A program made the translations under genes and the position numbers. From positions 1-64,000 of the forward strand of contig CAZTXP010000056.1 in NCBI GenBank assembly GCA_964617355.1: a stretch of 64,000 bases of DNA. The letters run 5' to 3'. Each line of letters opens with the position of its first letter. The stretch's first letter is position 1. This stretch comes from CAZTDU01 sp964617355. Lineage in GTDB: Bacteria; Pseudomonadota; Gammaproteobacteria; Burkholderiales; SG8-39. The notes under the pieces were generated by a model. That model was not told the origin of the DNA and did no database searches. It saw nothing but the letters and a program-made list of their open reading frames with translations. Positions 50,764-59,279 of this stretch are shown here, one piece after another.

Positions 50764-51635
50764 AGGTCGACCCCAAGGCGGTCGAGGAGGCCGCGAAGCA
50801 GCTCTACATCCGCGCGGTGAAGCTCCTGCCGCCGGACATCAAGCAGGGCTTCGACCGCCTCGCCGCCGGCGAATCCGACGGCCGCGCCTCGCGCGTGCTC
50901 GGCACCATGATCACCAACATCAAGGTCGCCGAGGACACGGATAACCTCTTGTGCCAGGACACCGGCATCCCGATCTACAACGTGCGCATCGGCCGCGGCG
51001 TCGAGCTCGACGGCATGGCGCTGAAGGCCGCGATCCGCCTCGGTTGCGAGCGCGCGACCCGCGAGCACCCGCTGCGCTCGTCCGTCGTGCACCCGATCAC
51101 GCGCAAGAACGAGCACACCTCGTGCGGGCGCGAGGTGCCGGTGATCCACTTCGACTTCGTCGACGCGACCGACCTGCTCGAGATCGAGATGATCCCGAAG
51201 GGCTCCGGCTCGGAGAACAACTCGTTCCTGAAGATGGCGATCCCCGCCGACGGCGTGGACGCGATCAAGACCTTCGTCGTCGATTGCGTGCTCGACGCGG
51301 GCGGCAAGACCTGCCCGCCGACCATCGTCGGCGTCGGCGTCGGCGGCACCTCCGACCTTTGCGTGCACCTCGCCAAGGCGGCGGCGACGCGCGCGCTCGG
51401 CTCGCGGTGCGGCGACCCCGAGGGCGCGAAGCTGGAAGAGGCGCTGTCGGCCGCGGTGAACCAGCTCGGCATCGGCCCGCAGGGCCTCGGCGGCGACTCC
51501 ACCGCGTTCGCGGTGCATGTCGAGGTCGCGGCGACGCACATCACGATGAACCCGGTGGCGGTCAACATGCAGTGCCACTCGGCGCGCCGCGCGCGCGCCA
51601 CGTTCACGCCGAAGGGGGTCGAGTATGGCTACTGA
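50760..51635 (+). CDS. Class I fumarase/mesaconase/tartrate dehydratase-type, alpha subunit
   Basis: A 291-aa [4Fe-4S] subunit. The three cluster Cys are in LLCQDTGIPIYNV, KTCPPTIVGVGVGGTSD and NMQCHSARRARATF. HPITRKNEHTSCGREVPVIHFDFVD is the usual substrate-site region. The two-chain form occurs in L-tartrate dehydratase, mesaconase and some fumarases. The GTG start overlaps the Bug stop. Linkage with a glutamate-mutase-type enzyme makes mesaconate/citramalate chemistry attractive, but fumarate cannot be excluded. Confidence 0.9.
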   Translation: MKVDPKAVEEAAKQLYIRAVKLLPPDIKQGFDRLAAGESDGRASRVLGTMITNIKVAEDTDNLLCQDTGIPIYNVRIGRGVELDGMALKAAIRLGCERATREHPLRSSVVHPITRKNEHTSCGREVPVIHFDFVDATDLLEIEMIPKGSGSENNSFLKMAIPADGVDAIKTFVVDCVLDAGGKTCPPTIVGVGVGGTSDLCVHLAKAAATRALGSRCGDPEGAKLEEALSAAVNQLGIGPQGLGGDSTAFAVHVEVAATHITMNPVAVNMQCHSARRARATFTPKGVEYGY

Positions 51636-52236
51636 GCACCGCTTCACGACCCCGATCACCGAGGAACAGGTGCGCAGCCTCCGTGTCGGCGATACGGTGA
51701 CGCTGGACGGCCTGCTCTTCGGCATCCGCGACGCGACGCAGATCCACATGTTCGACCGCGGCCGCAAGACCCGGTTCGACTTGCGCGGCCACGCCGTGAT
51801 CCACACCGCGCCGAACGTCAGGAAGGTCGAGAAGAACGACCAGTTTCCCTCCGGGTACGCGTCGGTGTGCATCGGCACCACCACGAGCGACCGCATGGAG
51901 CGCTTCACGCGCCCGCTGATGGAGCAGTACGGCGTGCGCCTCGTGATCGGCAAGGGCGGCTTGCGCGACGGCTCGGCGGCGGCGTTCAAGGAAATCGGCG
52001 GCGCCTACCTCGCGATCGTCGGCGGCGCGGCGGCGCTCGAGACCACGTGGATCGAGCAGATCGAGGACGTCGACCTGGACGACCTGAATCCCGAGTCGCT
52101 GTGGAAGTTCCGCATCCGCGGCTTCGGGCCGCTGCTGGTCGGCATGGACAGCCACGGCGGCAGCCTCTACACCGAAGTGAAGAAGACGGCGCAGGAACGG
52201 CGCGCTGCCGCGCTGAAGTCGCTGGGCGTCGGCTGA
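51625..52236 (+). CDS. Class I fumarase/mesaconase/tartrate dehydratase-type, beta subunit
   Basis: A 203-aa partner of the alpha subunit, overlapping it by 11 bases. VRSLRVGDTVTLDGLLFGIRDATQIHMF, IGTTTSDRMERF, IGKGGLRDGSAAAFKEIGGAYLAIVGGAAALET and RGFGPLLVGMDSHGGSLY are family blocks. The usual GMPEA(I)W turn is changed to LNPESLW, which may affect specificity. Together the two chains reversibly hydrate a trans-unsaturated dicarboxylate. Confidence 0.9.
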   Translation: MATEHRFTTPITEEQVRSLRVGDTVTLDGLLFGIRDATQIHMFDRGRKTRFDLRGHAVIHTAPNVRKVEKNDQFPSGYASVCIGTTTSDRMERFTRPLMEQYGVRLVIGKGGLRDGSAAAFKEIGGAYLAIVGGAAALETTWIEQIEDVDLDDLNPESLWKFRIRGFGPLLVGMDSHGGSLYTEVKKTAQERRAAALKSLGVG

Positions 52237-52259
52237 GCGGCCGCGGCAGGGATCCCGCC

Positions 52260-53354
52260 GTGGACAGGCTCGAGCGCATCGAACTCCGCCGGCTGGAAGT
52301 GCCGTTGCGCGTGCCTTACAAGCTCGCGTTCGGTCCCGTGAAGCACTTCGACACGATGCACGTCGAGGTGCGCGATGCGGCTGGCGCGATCGGCTACGGC
52401 GAAGCCACCGTCCTCACCGGCTATACCGACGAGACCGTCGAGGGCGCGTGGCAGAACCTGCGCCAATGGGCCGATGAGATCGTCGGACTCGCGCCGCAGG
52501 AGGCCAAGGCTCGGTTGCTCGCGCGGGTGGACGACGCCCCGTTCGCGGTGACCGGGCTCGTTACCGCGATCGAGATGATGCGGCGCGACCCGCATCTCGA
52601 GGTCGCGGCGCCGGTCGAGGTGCCGATGCTCGGCCTGCTGAACGCAGAGACCCCCGAGGCCATCGCGCGCGAGGTCGACGAACTGATCGCGAAGGGCTTT
52701 CGCACGCTCAAGGTGAAGGTTGGCTTCGAGGCCGATGCGGACGCGGCGCGCGTGCGCGTGATCCAGGGCATCGTCGGCGGCCGCGTGTCGCTGCGCCTCG
52801 ACGGCAACCAGGGCTATTCGACCGAGGACGCGGTGCGCTTCGCGTCGGGACTCGACCCCGCGGGCATCGAGCTCTTCGAGCAACCTTGCGCGGCTGGCGA
52901 CTGGGACGCCGCAAGCGCAGTGGCGAAGGTCGCCACGGTGCCAATGATGGTGGACGAATCGATCTACGGCCTGGCGGACATCCGCCGCACCGCGGACCTC
53001 GGCTGCGCGCGCTTCGTGAAGGTGAAGCTGATGAAGTTCGGCAGCCTTTCGCGGCTCGCCGAGGCCATCGACCTGATCCGCGCCCTCGGCATGGAGCCGG
53101 TGCTCGGCAATGGCGTGGCCTGCGAGGTCGGCTGCTGGATGGAAGCGCAGGTGGCGCGCGGGCGCATCACGAACGCCGGCGAGATGAACGGCTACCTGAA
53201 GCCCGCCCGGCCGCTGCTGGAGAACCCGCCGCGCTTCGAGACGGGCGCGATGCGGCTGGAGCCCGGCTACCGTCCGCGATTCGACGTCGCGGCGCTAGAA
53301 GCCGCGACGCGCGAGCACCACGCCGCCGAATCCCGCATTGCCCGCACTGCCTGA
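52260..53354 (+). CDS. Enolase-superfamily enzyme, muconate-cycloisomerase subgroup
   Basis: A 364-aa enzyme. Catalytic pattern of the MLE subgroup: LKVKVG with Lys151/Lys153, LRLDGNQGY, ELFEQP, MMVDES, and the second lysine strand FVKVKLMKFGSL. The same layout is found in muconate cycloisomerase, o-succinylbenzoate synthase, dipeptide epimerase and N-succinylamino acid racemase. GTG 52260 follows an AGGGA site. It is not the methylaspartate ammonia-lyase type. In this cluster it may epimerise, cyclise or dehydrate a dicarboxylic intermediate. Confidence 0.85.
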   Translation: MDRLERIELRRLEVPLRVPYKLAFGPVKHFDTMHVEVRDAAGAIGYGEATVLTGYTDETVEGAWQNLRQWADEIVGLAPQEAKARLLARVDDAPFAVTGLVTAIEMMRRDPHLEVAAPVEVPMLGLLNAETPEAIAREVDELIAKGFRTLKVKVGFEADADAARVRVIQGIVGGRVSLRLDGNQGYSTEDAVRFASGLDPAGIELFEQPCAAGDWDAASAVAKVATVPMMVDESIYGLADIRRTADLGCARFVKVKLMKFGSLSRLAEAIDLIRALGMEPVLGNGVACEVGCWMEAQVARGRITNAGEMNGYLKPARPLLENPPRFETGAMRLEPGYRPRFDVAALEAATREHHAAESRIARTA

Positions 53355-53370
53355 AGGAGGAGATCCACCC

Positions 53371-54318
53371 ATGCGCGTCCTGCTGACCGCTGTCACGCTA
53401 GCCGCGTCCCTGCTCGCCCCCTCGGGGGCGCTTGCGCAGGAGCGCTTCCCGGCCAAGCCGATCGAGATGATCGTGCCGTGGGGCCCCGGCGGCGGCGCCG
53501 ACATCCTCGGCCGGTTGGTGGCCAAGTGGATGGAGGCGGACCTGAAGGCTACTGTCCCGGTGATCAACATGCCCGGCGCTACCGGCGCGATCGGCGTCGG
53601 TCGCATGGTGCAGAACGGCGCCGACGCGCACTCGATCGCCGTGATGACCGGCGACACGCTCGCGCTCGCCACGGCGGCCGACAGCAGCTTCAAGTTCCCG
53701 GACGTGGTGCCACTCGGCGTGATGATCCGCCAGCCCTCGGGCTTCTTCGCGCGCGTCGACGGGCCGTACAAGACCTGGAACGACGTCATCGCGGCGGCGA
53801 AGGCCAACCCTGGCAAGATCTCGGTCGCGATCACCGGCCCCGGCAGCCCGGACGAGGCGACCGTGGCGCACGTCAGCGCGAGGGGCGTGCCGCTGACGAG
53901 TGTCGGCTATACGCGGCCGGGCGAGCGCTACACCGCGGTGCTCGGCGGGCACGTGGACCTGCTCTACGAGCAGGCGGGCGACGTCAAGGGCTACCTCGAG
54001 TCGAAGCAGCTGCGGCCGCTGATCTTCTTCACCACGCAGCGCGTCGCCGCGCCGTTCGCCGACGTGCCGGCCTCGACCGAGTTCGGCTACGAGATCCTGC
54101 TGCCTCAGGTGCGCGCGATCATCGCGAAAGCGGGTATCGAGCCGCGTCGCATTGCCGCGCTTTCCGCCTCGCTTGATCGCTACGCGCAGACGCCCGAGTT
54201 CGCCAAGTACCTCGCCGACCAGTACGCGCTGCCCGACAGCTACGTCGCGCAGAAGGATGCGCAGAAGTTCCTCGAGGGCGAGCTCGCCGCGATGCGCAAG
54301 TTCATGGGCGCGAAGTGA
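53371..54318 (+). CDS. Bug-family TTT substrate-binding protein
   Basis: A 315-aa periplasmic receptor. AAGGAGG precedes the start. The signal peptide is about 23 residues, ending GALAQ. It is more divergent than the others: RFPAKPIEMIVPWGPGGGAD and VINMPGATGAIGVGR are kept, but the usual HVPYKG loop is SVGYTRPGERYTAVLGG. It sits immediately before the mutase genes, so it may carry the mutase substrate. It is the second Bug gene of the right-hand cluster. Confidence 0.88.
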   Translation: MRVLLTAVTLAASLLAPSGALAQERFPAKPIEMIVPWGPGGGADILGRLVAKWMEADLKATVPVINMPGATGAIGVGRMVQNGADAHSIAVMTGDTLALATAADSSFKFPDVVPLGVMIRQPSGFFARVDGPYKTWNDVIAAAKANPGKISVAITGPGSPDEATVAHVSARGVPLTSVGYTRPGERYTAVLGGHVDLLYEQAGDVKGYLESKQLRPLIFFTTQRVAAPFADVPASTEFGYEILLPQVRAIIAKAGIEPRRIAALSASLDRYAQTPEFAKYLADQYALPDSYVAQKDAQKFLEGELAAMRKFMGAK

Positions 54319-54325
54319 GGCTGCG

Positions 54326-54769
54326 GTGAGCGCGCAGCCCACCATCGTTACCGGCGTGATAGGCGCCGACACGCATATCGTCGGCAACCGGATCCTGTCC
54401 ATGGCGCTCGAGAAGGCCGGCTTCAAGGTGGTCGCGCTCGGCGCGCTGACGCCGGCCCCGGAGTTCGTGAAGGCGGCGGTCGAGACCGCCGCGGACGCGA
54501 TCCTCGTGTCCTCGCTCTACGGGCAGGGCGAGCTCGATTGCCGGGGCTTCCGCGATCTCTGCGTCGAGGCGGGGCTGGAGAACATCCTGCTCTATGTCGG
54601 CGGCAACCTGATCGTCGGCAAGCATCCGTGGCCGGACGTGGAGAAGATCTTCCTCGACATGGGCTTCGACCGCGCGGCGGCGCCGGGCACGCGCGCCGAG
54701 ACGGTGATCGACTGGCTGAACCGCGATTTCGCGGCCCGCGAGCGCGGCTTGCGCCGAGCGGAGCAATGA
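54326..54769 (+). CDS. B12-dependent mutase small (cobalamin-binding) subunit, GlmS/MutS type
   Basis: A 147-aa cobalamin-binding subunit of a glutamate-mutase-type enzyme. It has TGVIGADTHIVGNRIL, which contains the DxHxxG motif that gives the lower axial His to cobalt, and VSSLYGQGE and LLYVGGNLIVGK of the B12 Rossmann fold. The GTG start at 54326 is eight bases after the Bug stop. It overlaps the MutL-like gene by ATGA. It forms the active complex with the large subunit at 56159. Confidence 0.92.
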   Translation: MSAQPTIVTGVIGADTHIVGNRILSMALEKAGFKVVALGALTPAPEFVKAAVETAADAILVSSLYGQGELDCRGFRDLCVEAGLENILLYVGGNLIVGKHPWPDVEKIFLDMGFDRAAAPGTRAETVIDWLNRDFAARERGLRRAEQ

Positions 54770-56181
54770 GCGCGGCATTGCTCATCGATTTCGGCAGCAC
54801 GTATACCAAGCTGCGTGCGGTAGACCTGGGTCGTCGCGTGCTGATCGGCACCGCGCAGGGGCCGTCCACGGTGCAGACCGACGTCAACGTCGGCATGCGC
54901 GCGGCGCTCGACGCATTGAAGAAGAGCCTCGGCACCCTGCCGGCCTTCCGCTACCGCTTCGCATCGAGCAGTGCGGCGGGCGGGCTGCGCATGGTGACGG
55001 TGGGGCTCGTGAAGGAACTCACGGCCGAAGCCGCGCGCCGCGCCGCGCTGGGCGCCGGCGCCAAGCTCGTCGGCAGCTTCGCCTACCGGTTGACCTCGGC
55101 CGACCTCGAGAGCATCCAGCGCCTCGCGCCGGACATCCTGCTGCTCGCCGGTGGCACCGACGGCGGCAACCGCGAGGTGGTGATCCACAACGCATCCGCC
55201 CTTTCGGCGAGCGGCCTCGCCTGCCCGATCGTCTACGCCGGCAACCGCGGAGCGGTCGACGATGTACGCCGGTGCCTTGCCGGCAAGGCCCTGTCGATCT
55301 GCGAGAACGTGATGCCGGAATTCAACGTGCTGAACATCGAGCCGGCGCGCGCCGCGATCCGCGAGATCTTCATCCAGCGCATCGTGCATGCGAAGGGCAT
55401 CGACCGCGCAGCGAACGCGTTCGACGCGGTGCTGATGCCGACGCCCGCGGCGGTGATGGAAGGCGCGCGGCTGCTGGCCGACGGCCACGGTGGCGTCGCC
55501 GGCCTCGGCGAACTCGTCGTCGTCGATCCGGGCGGCGCGACCACCGACGTGCACTCCATCGCCGTTGGCGCGCCGGCCTCGCCGGCAGTCGTGCAGCGCG
55601 GGCTGCCGGAGCCGCGCGTGAAGCGCACCGTCGAGGGCGACCTCGGCATGCGGCACAACGCGACCACGATCGCGGAAGTGGAGACCGTCGACGCGATCGC
55701 GCGCGATGCCGGTGTCACCGGCGACGAGGCGTCCGCGTGGGTCGCGCGCCTCGCCGGCGACGTCGAGCACCTGCCCGCGAACGCGACCGAAAAGGCGATG
55801 GACGACGCTCTCGCGCGCGCCGCGGTGCGCATCGCGATGCGCCGCCACTGCGGCACCACGCAGGTCGTGCACACGGTGCACGGCCCGGTGACGGCGCAGG
55901 AAGGCAAGGACCTCACCAACGTGCGGGCCCTCGTGGGCACCGGCGGCGTGTTCGCGCACGGTGACGATCCGCGCGCGCTGCTCGCGGCGGGCCTAGCGCG
56001 CACCGAGGAGCCGGATTCGCTACGGCCGCACGCGCCGCGTCTGCTGGTCGACCGCCACTACGTGCTGTACGCCTGCGGCCTGCTGTCGCAGGCCGAGCCC
56101 GCTGCCGCGCTCGAGTTTGCGCGCGCGCATCTCGCCGACGTCACCGAGGAGCAAGCCCATGGACGCATCGCGCACGCCTGA
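54766..56181 (+). CDS. MutL/GlmL-like ASKHA protein of B12 mutase cluster
   Basis: A 471-aa ATPase-fold protein: LLIDFGSTYTKLRAVDL (phosphate 1), DILLLAGGTDGGNREVVIHN and VVVDPGGATTDVHSIA (phosphate 2). This family lies between the two mutase subunits in glutamate-mutase operons and is thought to reactivate the enzyme by exchanging damaged cobalamin. It overlaps both neighbours (4 and 23 bases). C-terminal Cys-containing segments (VLYACGLLSQAEP) are typical. Confidence 0.92.
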   Translation: MSAALLIDFGSTYTKLRAVDLGRRVLIGTAQGPSTVQTDVNVGMRAALDALKKSLGTLPAFRYRFASSSAAGGLRMVTVGLVKELTAEAARRAALGAGAKLVGSFAYRLTSADLESIQRLAPDILLLAGGTDGGNREVVIHNASALSASGLACPIVYAGNRGAVDDVRRCLAGKALSICENVMPEFNVLNIEPARAAIREIFIQRIVHAKGIDRAANAFDAVLMPTPAAVMEGARLLADGHGGVAGLGELVVVDPGGATTDVHSIAVGAPASPAVVQRGLPEPRVKRTVEGDLGMRHNATTIAEVETVDAIARDAGVTGDEASAWVARLAGDVEHLPANATEKAMDDALARAAVRIAMRRHCGTTQVVHTVHGPVTAQEGKDLTNVRALVGTGGVFAHGDDPRALLAAGLARTEEPDSLRPHAPRLLVDRHYVLYACGLLSQAEPAAALEFARAHLADVTEEQAHGRIAHA

Positions 56182-57658
56182 GGCGCGCCGCCCGCTGTCG
56201 CAGGCCGCCATTCCCGAGGACGAATTCCTCGCGATGCGTCGCGAGAACCTCGCGCGCTGGCCGACCGGCGCCGAGGTGGACTTCGAGGCCGCCGTCGCGC
56301 GCCAGAAGTCGTTGCCGAAGCACAAGCAGCTCGGCTGGGTGATGCGACAGGCCGCCGCCGAGCGCCGGTGCCTGGTGCAGCCGCGCGGCGGCTTCGGCAC
56401 CTTCGCGCTGCACAAGGAACTGATGCAGGTGCTCGATCGCGATGGCCACGCCGACATCGTGCCGACCACCACCGACAGCTATACGAGGAACGAGCAGTTC
56501 CACCTCGCGCAGAAGGGCATCGAGGAGTCCGAGAAGATGGGCCGGTCGCTCCTGAACGGCTACCCGATCGTGAACTACGGCGTGGCCAAGGCCGCCGAGC
56601 TGATCGACGCCATCGACAAGCCCGCGATCATGCTCACCGGGACGTCCTTCCCGAAGCTCACCGGCGAGATCGCCTTCGCCGGCGGCTACACCGGCTACCT
56701 CGGCTCCGGCATCGCCTACACGAGTTCGTACACCAAGGAACTGTCCATCGAGGACGGCATCCGCAACTACCAGTACCTCGACCGGCTCGCGGCGTCGTAC
56801 CAGTCGCGCGGCGTCGAGCTGCACCGCCGGCAGCCGGGGTTCCTCACCGGCACCAACATCCCGCCGAGCATCGCGGTGGTCGTCTGCGTGCTGGACCTGC
56901 TGCTCGCTGCGGCGCAGGGCGTGAAGAACTACGGCCTCGAGATGGGCGAGACGCTGCACCTGGTGCAGGACGCCGCCGCCGTGAAGGCCTGCCGCGATCT
57001 CTGCCAGGAGTACCTCGCGCGCGCCGGGCATCGCGACGTGTTCACGCCAGTGACGCTCTTGCACTGGATGGGCGCGTGGCCGCAGGACGAGGCGCAGGCG
57101 GCCTCGCTCATCAGCTATGGCGGCACGCTCGCGGCCGTGGCGGGCGCTGCCTCGGTGACGACCAAGACCACGCACGAGGCCTTCGGCATCCCGACGCCGA
57201 AGGCAAACGCCGACGGGCTGCGCACGACGCGCATGGCGGTGTATCTCGCGCGGCACATACGGCTCGACTCGATGCCGGAGTTCGCGGCCGAGGTCGATCT
57301 CATCCGCCGCGAGGCGATCCCGGTGCTCGACAAGGTGCTCGAGATGGGCGACGGCGACGCCGCGATCGGCACCGTGCGCGCCTGCGAGGCGGGCGTGCTC
57401 GACATTCCGTGGTGCCCGAATCGCTACATGAAGAGTCGCGTGATGCCGGCGCGCGACGCGGACGGCTGCATCCGCATCCTCGATGCGGGCGGCGTGCCGA
57501 TCCCGAAGGACGTGCTCGAGATCCACGAGGAGAAGCTGCGCCGCCGCGCTGAGCGCGAGCGCGTCGCCTACGGGCCGGACCTCGCGGTGTCGAGCGTCTA
57601 CGAGATGTCGGAATCGATGAAGAGCCTGCTGCCCGACACGTGGGCGGTCGCGCAGTGA
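56159..57658 (+). CDS. Glutamate-mutase-type large subunit with altered substrate pocket
   Basis: A 499-aa TIM-barrel subunit of an adenosylcobalamin carbon-skeleton mutase. Aligned with recalled Clostridium cochlearium GlmE at a constant offset of 10, it keeps Arg66 (Arg76, QPRGG), Arg100 (Arg110, DSYTR), Tyr177 and Tyr181 (Tyr187, Tyr191), Lys326 (Lys336) and Glu330 (Glu340). It lacks Arg149 (Leu159), Glu171 that holds the amino group (Leu181) and His291 (Leu301). The radical machinery looks intact while the glutamate grip is partly lost, so the substrate may be a non-amino dicarboxylate. It overlaps the MutL-like gene by 23 bases. Confidence 0.88.
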   Translation: MDASRTPEARRPLSQAAIPEDEFLAMRRENLARWPTGAEVDFEAAVARQKSLPKHKQLGWVMRQAAAERRCLVQPRGGFGTFALHKELMQVLDRDGHADIVPTTTDSYTRNEQFHLAQKGIEESEKMGRSLLNGYPIVNYGVAKAAELIDAIDKPAIMLTGTSFPKLTGEIAFAGGYTGYLGSGIAYTSSYTKELSIEDGIRNYQYLDRLAASYQSRGVELHRRQPGFLTGTNIPPSIAVVVCVLDLLLAAAQGVKNYGLEMGETLHLVQDAAAVKACRDLCQEYLARAGHRDVFTPVTLLHWMGAWPQDEAQAASLISYGGTLAAVAGAASVTTKTTHEAFGIPTPKANADGLRTTRMAVYLARHIRLDSMPEFAAEVDLIRREAIPVLDKVLEMGDGDAAIGTVRACEAGVLDIPWCPNRYMKSRVMPARDADGCIRILDAGGVPIPKDVLEIHEEKLRRRAERERVAYGPDLAVSSVYEMSESMKSLLPDTWAVAQ

Positions 57659-57678
57659 GCCTTGCGCGCGCCCACCGG

Positions 57679-59187
57679 TCAGGCGCCGGGGTTGATCAGC
57701 ACCGTCTTGCTGCAGGTGAAGTGCTCGAGCATCGCCTCGAGCGTGTTCTCCTTGCCCAGGCCGCTCATCTTCAGCCCGCCGTAGGGCAGGTTGGGCTGCG
57801 GCGTGATGTACTGGTTCACCTGCACGAATCCGGCCTTCACGCGATCGACGAAGGCGAGGGCCTTGGCGAGGTCGCGCGTCCAGACGGACGCGGCGAGGCC
57901 GAAGCGCGTGTCGTTGGCGAGCGCGATCGCCTCGTCGAAGTCGCGCCAGCGCACGGTGACCGCGACCGGGCCGAAGATTTCGTCCTGGCAGACCGGGGAT
58001 GCGTGCGGCACGCCCTCGATCAGCGTCGGCGCGTAGAAGTAGCCCTTGGCAACGGCTTCGCCGGCGGGACGTCCGCCGCCGCACGCGATGCGCGCGCCGG
58101 GCGTCGCGCGCGCCATCTCGACGTAGTGGTTCACGCGCTCGTATTGCTCTGCCGAGATGATCGCGCCGACCTCGGAGGCTTCGTCCATCGGGTCGCCGAC
58201 GCGCATCTTCGCCAGTTCCTTCACGACGCGTGCGACGACCTCGTCGTGGATGCTTTCGTGCAGCAGCAGCCGCGTGCCGGCAGAGCACGATTGCCCCTGT
58301 CGCGTGAAGCGCATGCCCTGCAGGATGCCGGGCACGACGCGGTCGAGGTCGGCATCGGGCAGCACCACGTTCGGGCTCTTGCCGCCGAGTTCCAGCGTCA
58401 CCGGCGCGATCTTGTCCGCGGCGTGGCGCAGGATGATCTGCCCGACGGTGCTGGAGCCGGTGAAGGTGATCTTGTGCACGCCGGGATGCTCGACCAGCGG
58501 CTGGCCGGCCTCCTCGCCGAAGCCGGAAATGATGTTGATCACGCCCGGCGGCAGCACTTCCTGCAGGATTTCGCCCATGCGCAGCGCCGCGAGCGGTGCC
58601 TGCTCGGCGGTCTTGAGCACGATGGTATTGCCGGCGACCAGCGCCGGACCCGACTTGCAGGCCGTGAGGAAGAGCGGCGCGTTCCACGGGATGATCGCGC
58701 CGACCACGCCCCACGGATCGCGCGTGGTGTAGCAGTGCACGCCGCCGGGCCACGGGATGGTGCGGCCCTTCAGCTCGCCGGCGAGGCCCGCGAAGAGGCG
58801 CAGCGTGTCCACCGCGGTGCCGACCTCCGGGCGCGCCTGCGTGGTGAACGCATTGCCCGTCTCGAGGCACAGCAGCGCCGCGAGGCGATCGGTCTCGGCC
58901 TCGAGGCGGTCCGCGGCGCGCGCGAGGAGCTTGCCGCGCTCGCGTGCCGCCAGCGCGGCCCACGCGGGCTGCGCGCGCAGCGCCGCCTGCACCGCGCGAT
59001 CCACGTCCGCCTTGCCGCAGCGCGCGGCGTGGCCGGCGATGGAAAGGTCGGCGGGATTCTCCACCTCGAAGGTCGCGCCGCCGGCGCCTTCTCGCAGCTG
59101 CCCGTCGACGAGCACCTTCGCGTTCAGTCGAGCGGCGTCCTGCAGGGCGAGAGCGCGGCGCTGCGCGGTGGCATCGGGATTCGTCAA
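57679..59187 (-). CDS. Aldehyde dehydrogenase (NAD(P)+)
   Basis: A 502-aa ALDH-superfamily enzyme oxidising an aldehyde to an acid. The catalytic Cys301 is in RQGQSCSAGTR, Glu266 in PVTLELGGKSPN and Asn169 in IIPWNAPL. FTGSSTVGQ and KMSGLGKENTLEAM complete the fold. It is the only minus-strand gene in the right-hand cluster other than the ferredoxin and GntR genes. It faces the mutase large subunit, with 20 bases between stops, and diverges from the GMC gene. Likely partner: an aldehyde from the GMC oxidoreductase. Confidence 0.93.
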   Translation of the reverse strand: MTNPDATAQRRALALQDAARLNAKVLVDGQLREGAGGATFEVENPADLSIAGHAARCGKADVDRAVQAALRAQPAWAALAARERGKLLARAADRLEAETDRLAALLCLETGNAFTTQARPEVGTAVDTLRLFAGLAGELKGRTIPWPGGVHCYTTRDPWGVVGAIIPWNAPLFLTACKSGPALVAGNTIVLKTAEQAPLAALRMGEILQEVLPPGVINIISGFGEEAGQPLVEHPGVHKITFTGSSTVGQIILRHAADKIAPVTLELGGKSPNVVLPDADLDRVVPGILQGMRFTRQGQSCSAGTRLLLHESIHDEVVARVVKELAKMRVGDPMDEASEVGAIISAEQYERVNHYVEMARATPGARIACGGGRPAGEAVAKGYFYAPTLIEGVPHASPVCQDEIFGPVAVTVRWRDFDEAIALANDTRFGLAASVWTRDLAKALAFVDRVKAGFVQVNQYITPQPNLPYGGLKMSGLGKENTLEAMLEHFTCSKTVLINPGA

Positions 59188-59279
59188 GGCACGATCTCCT
59201 TCCTCGGGGCCGTCAGGCTAACGCTGGCGACGCGACGCGGCGTCCGCAATCCGCATGGCAAAACGCGAGGGCCTCGCGC

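Noticed and set aside
52260..53354. Methylaspartate ammonia-lyase, to complete the classical glutamate mutase route
   Set aside because: Although in the same superfamily, the K-x-K strand and the second KVKLMK lysine strand place it in the muconate cycloisomerase subgroup, not with methylaspartate ammonia-lyase.
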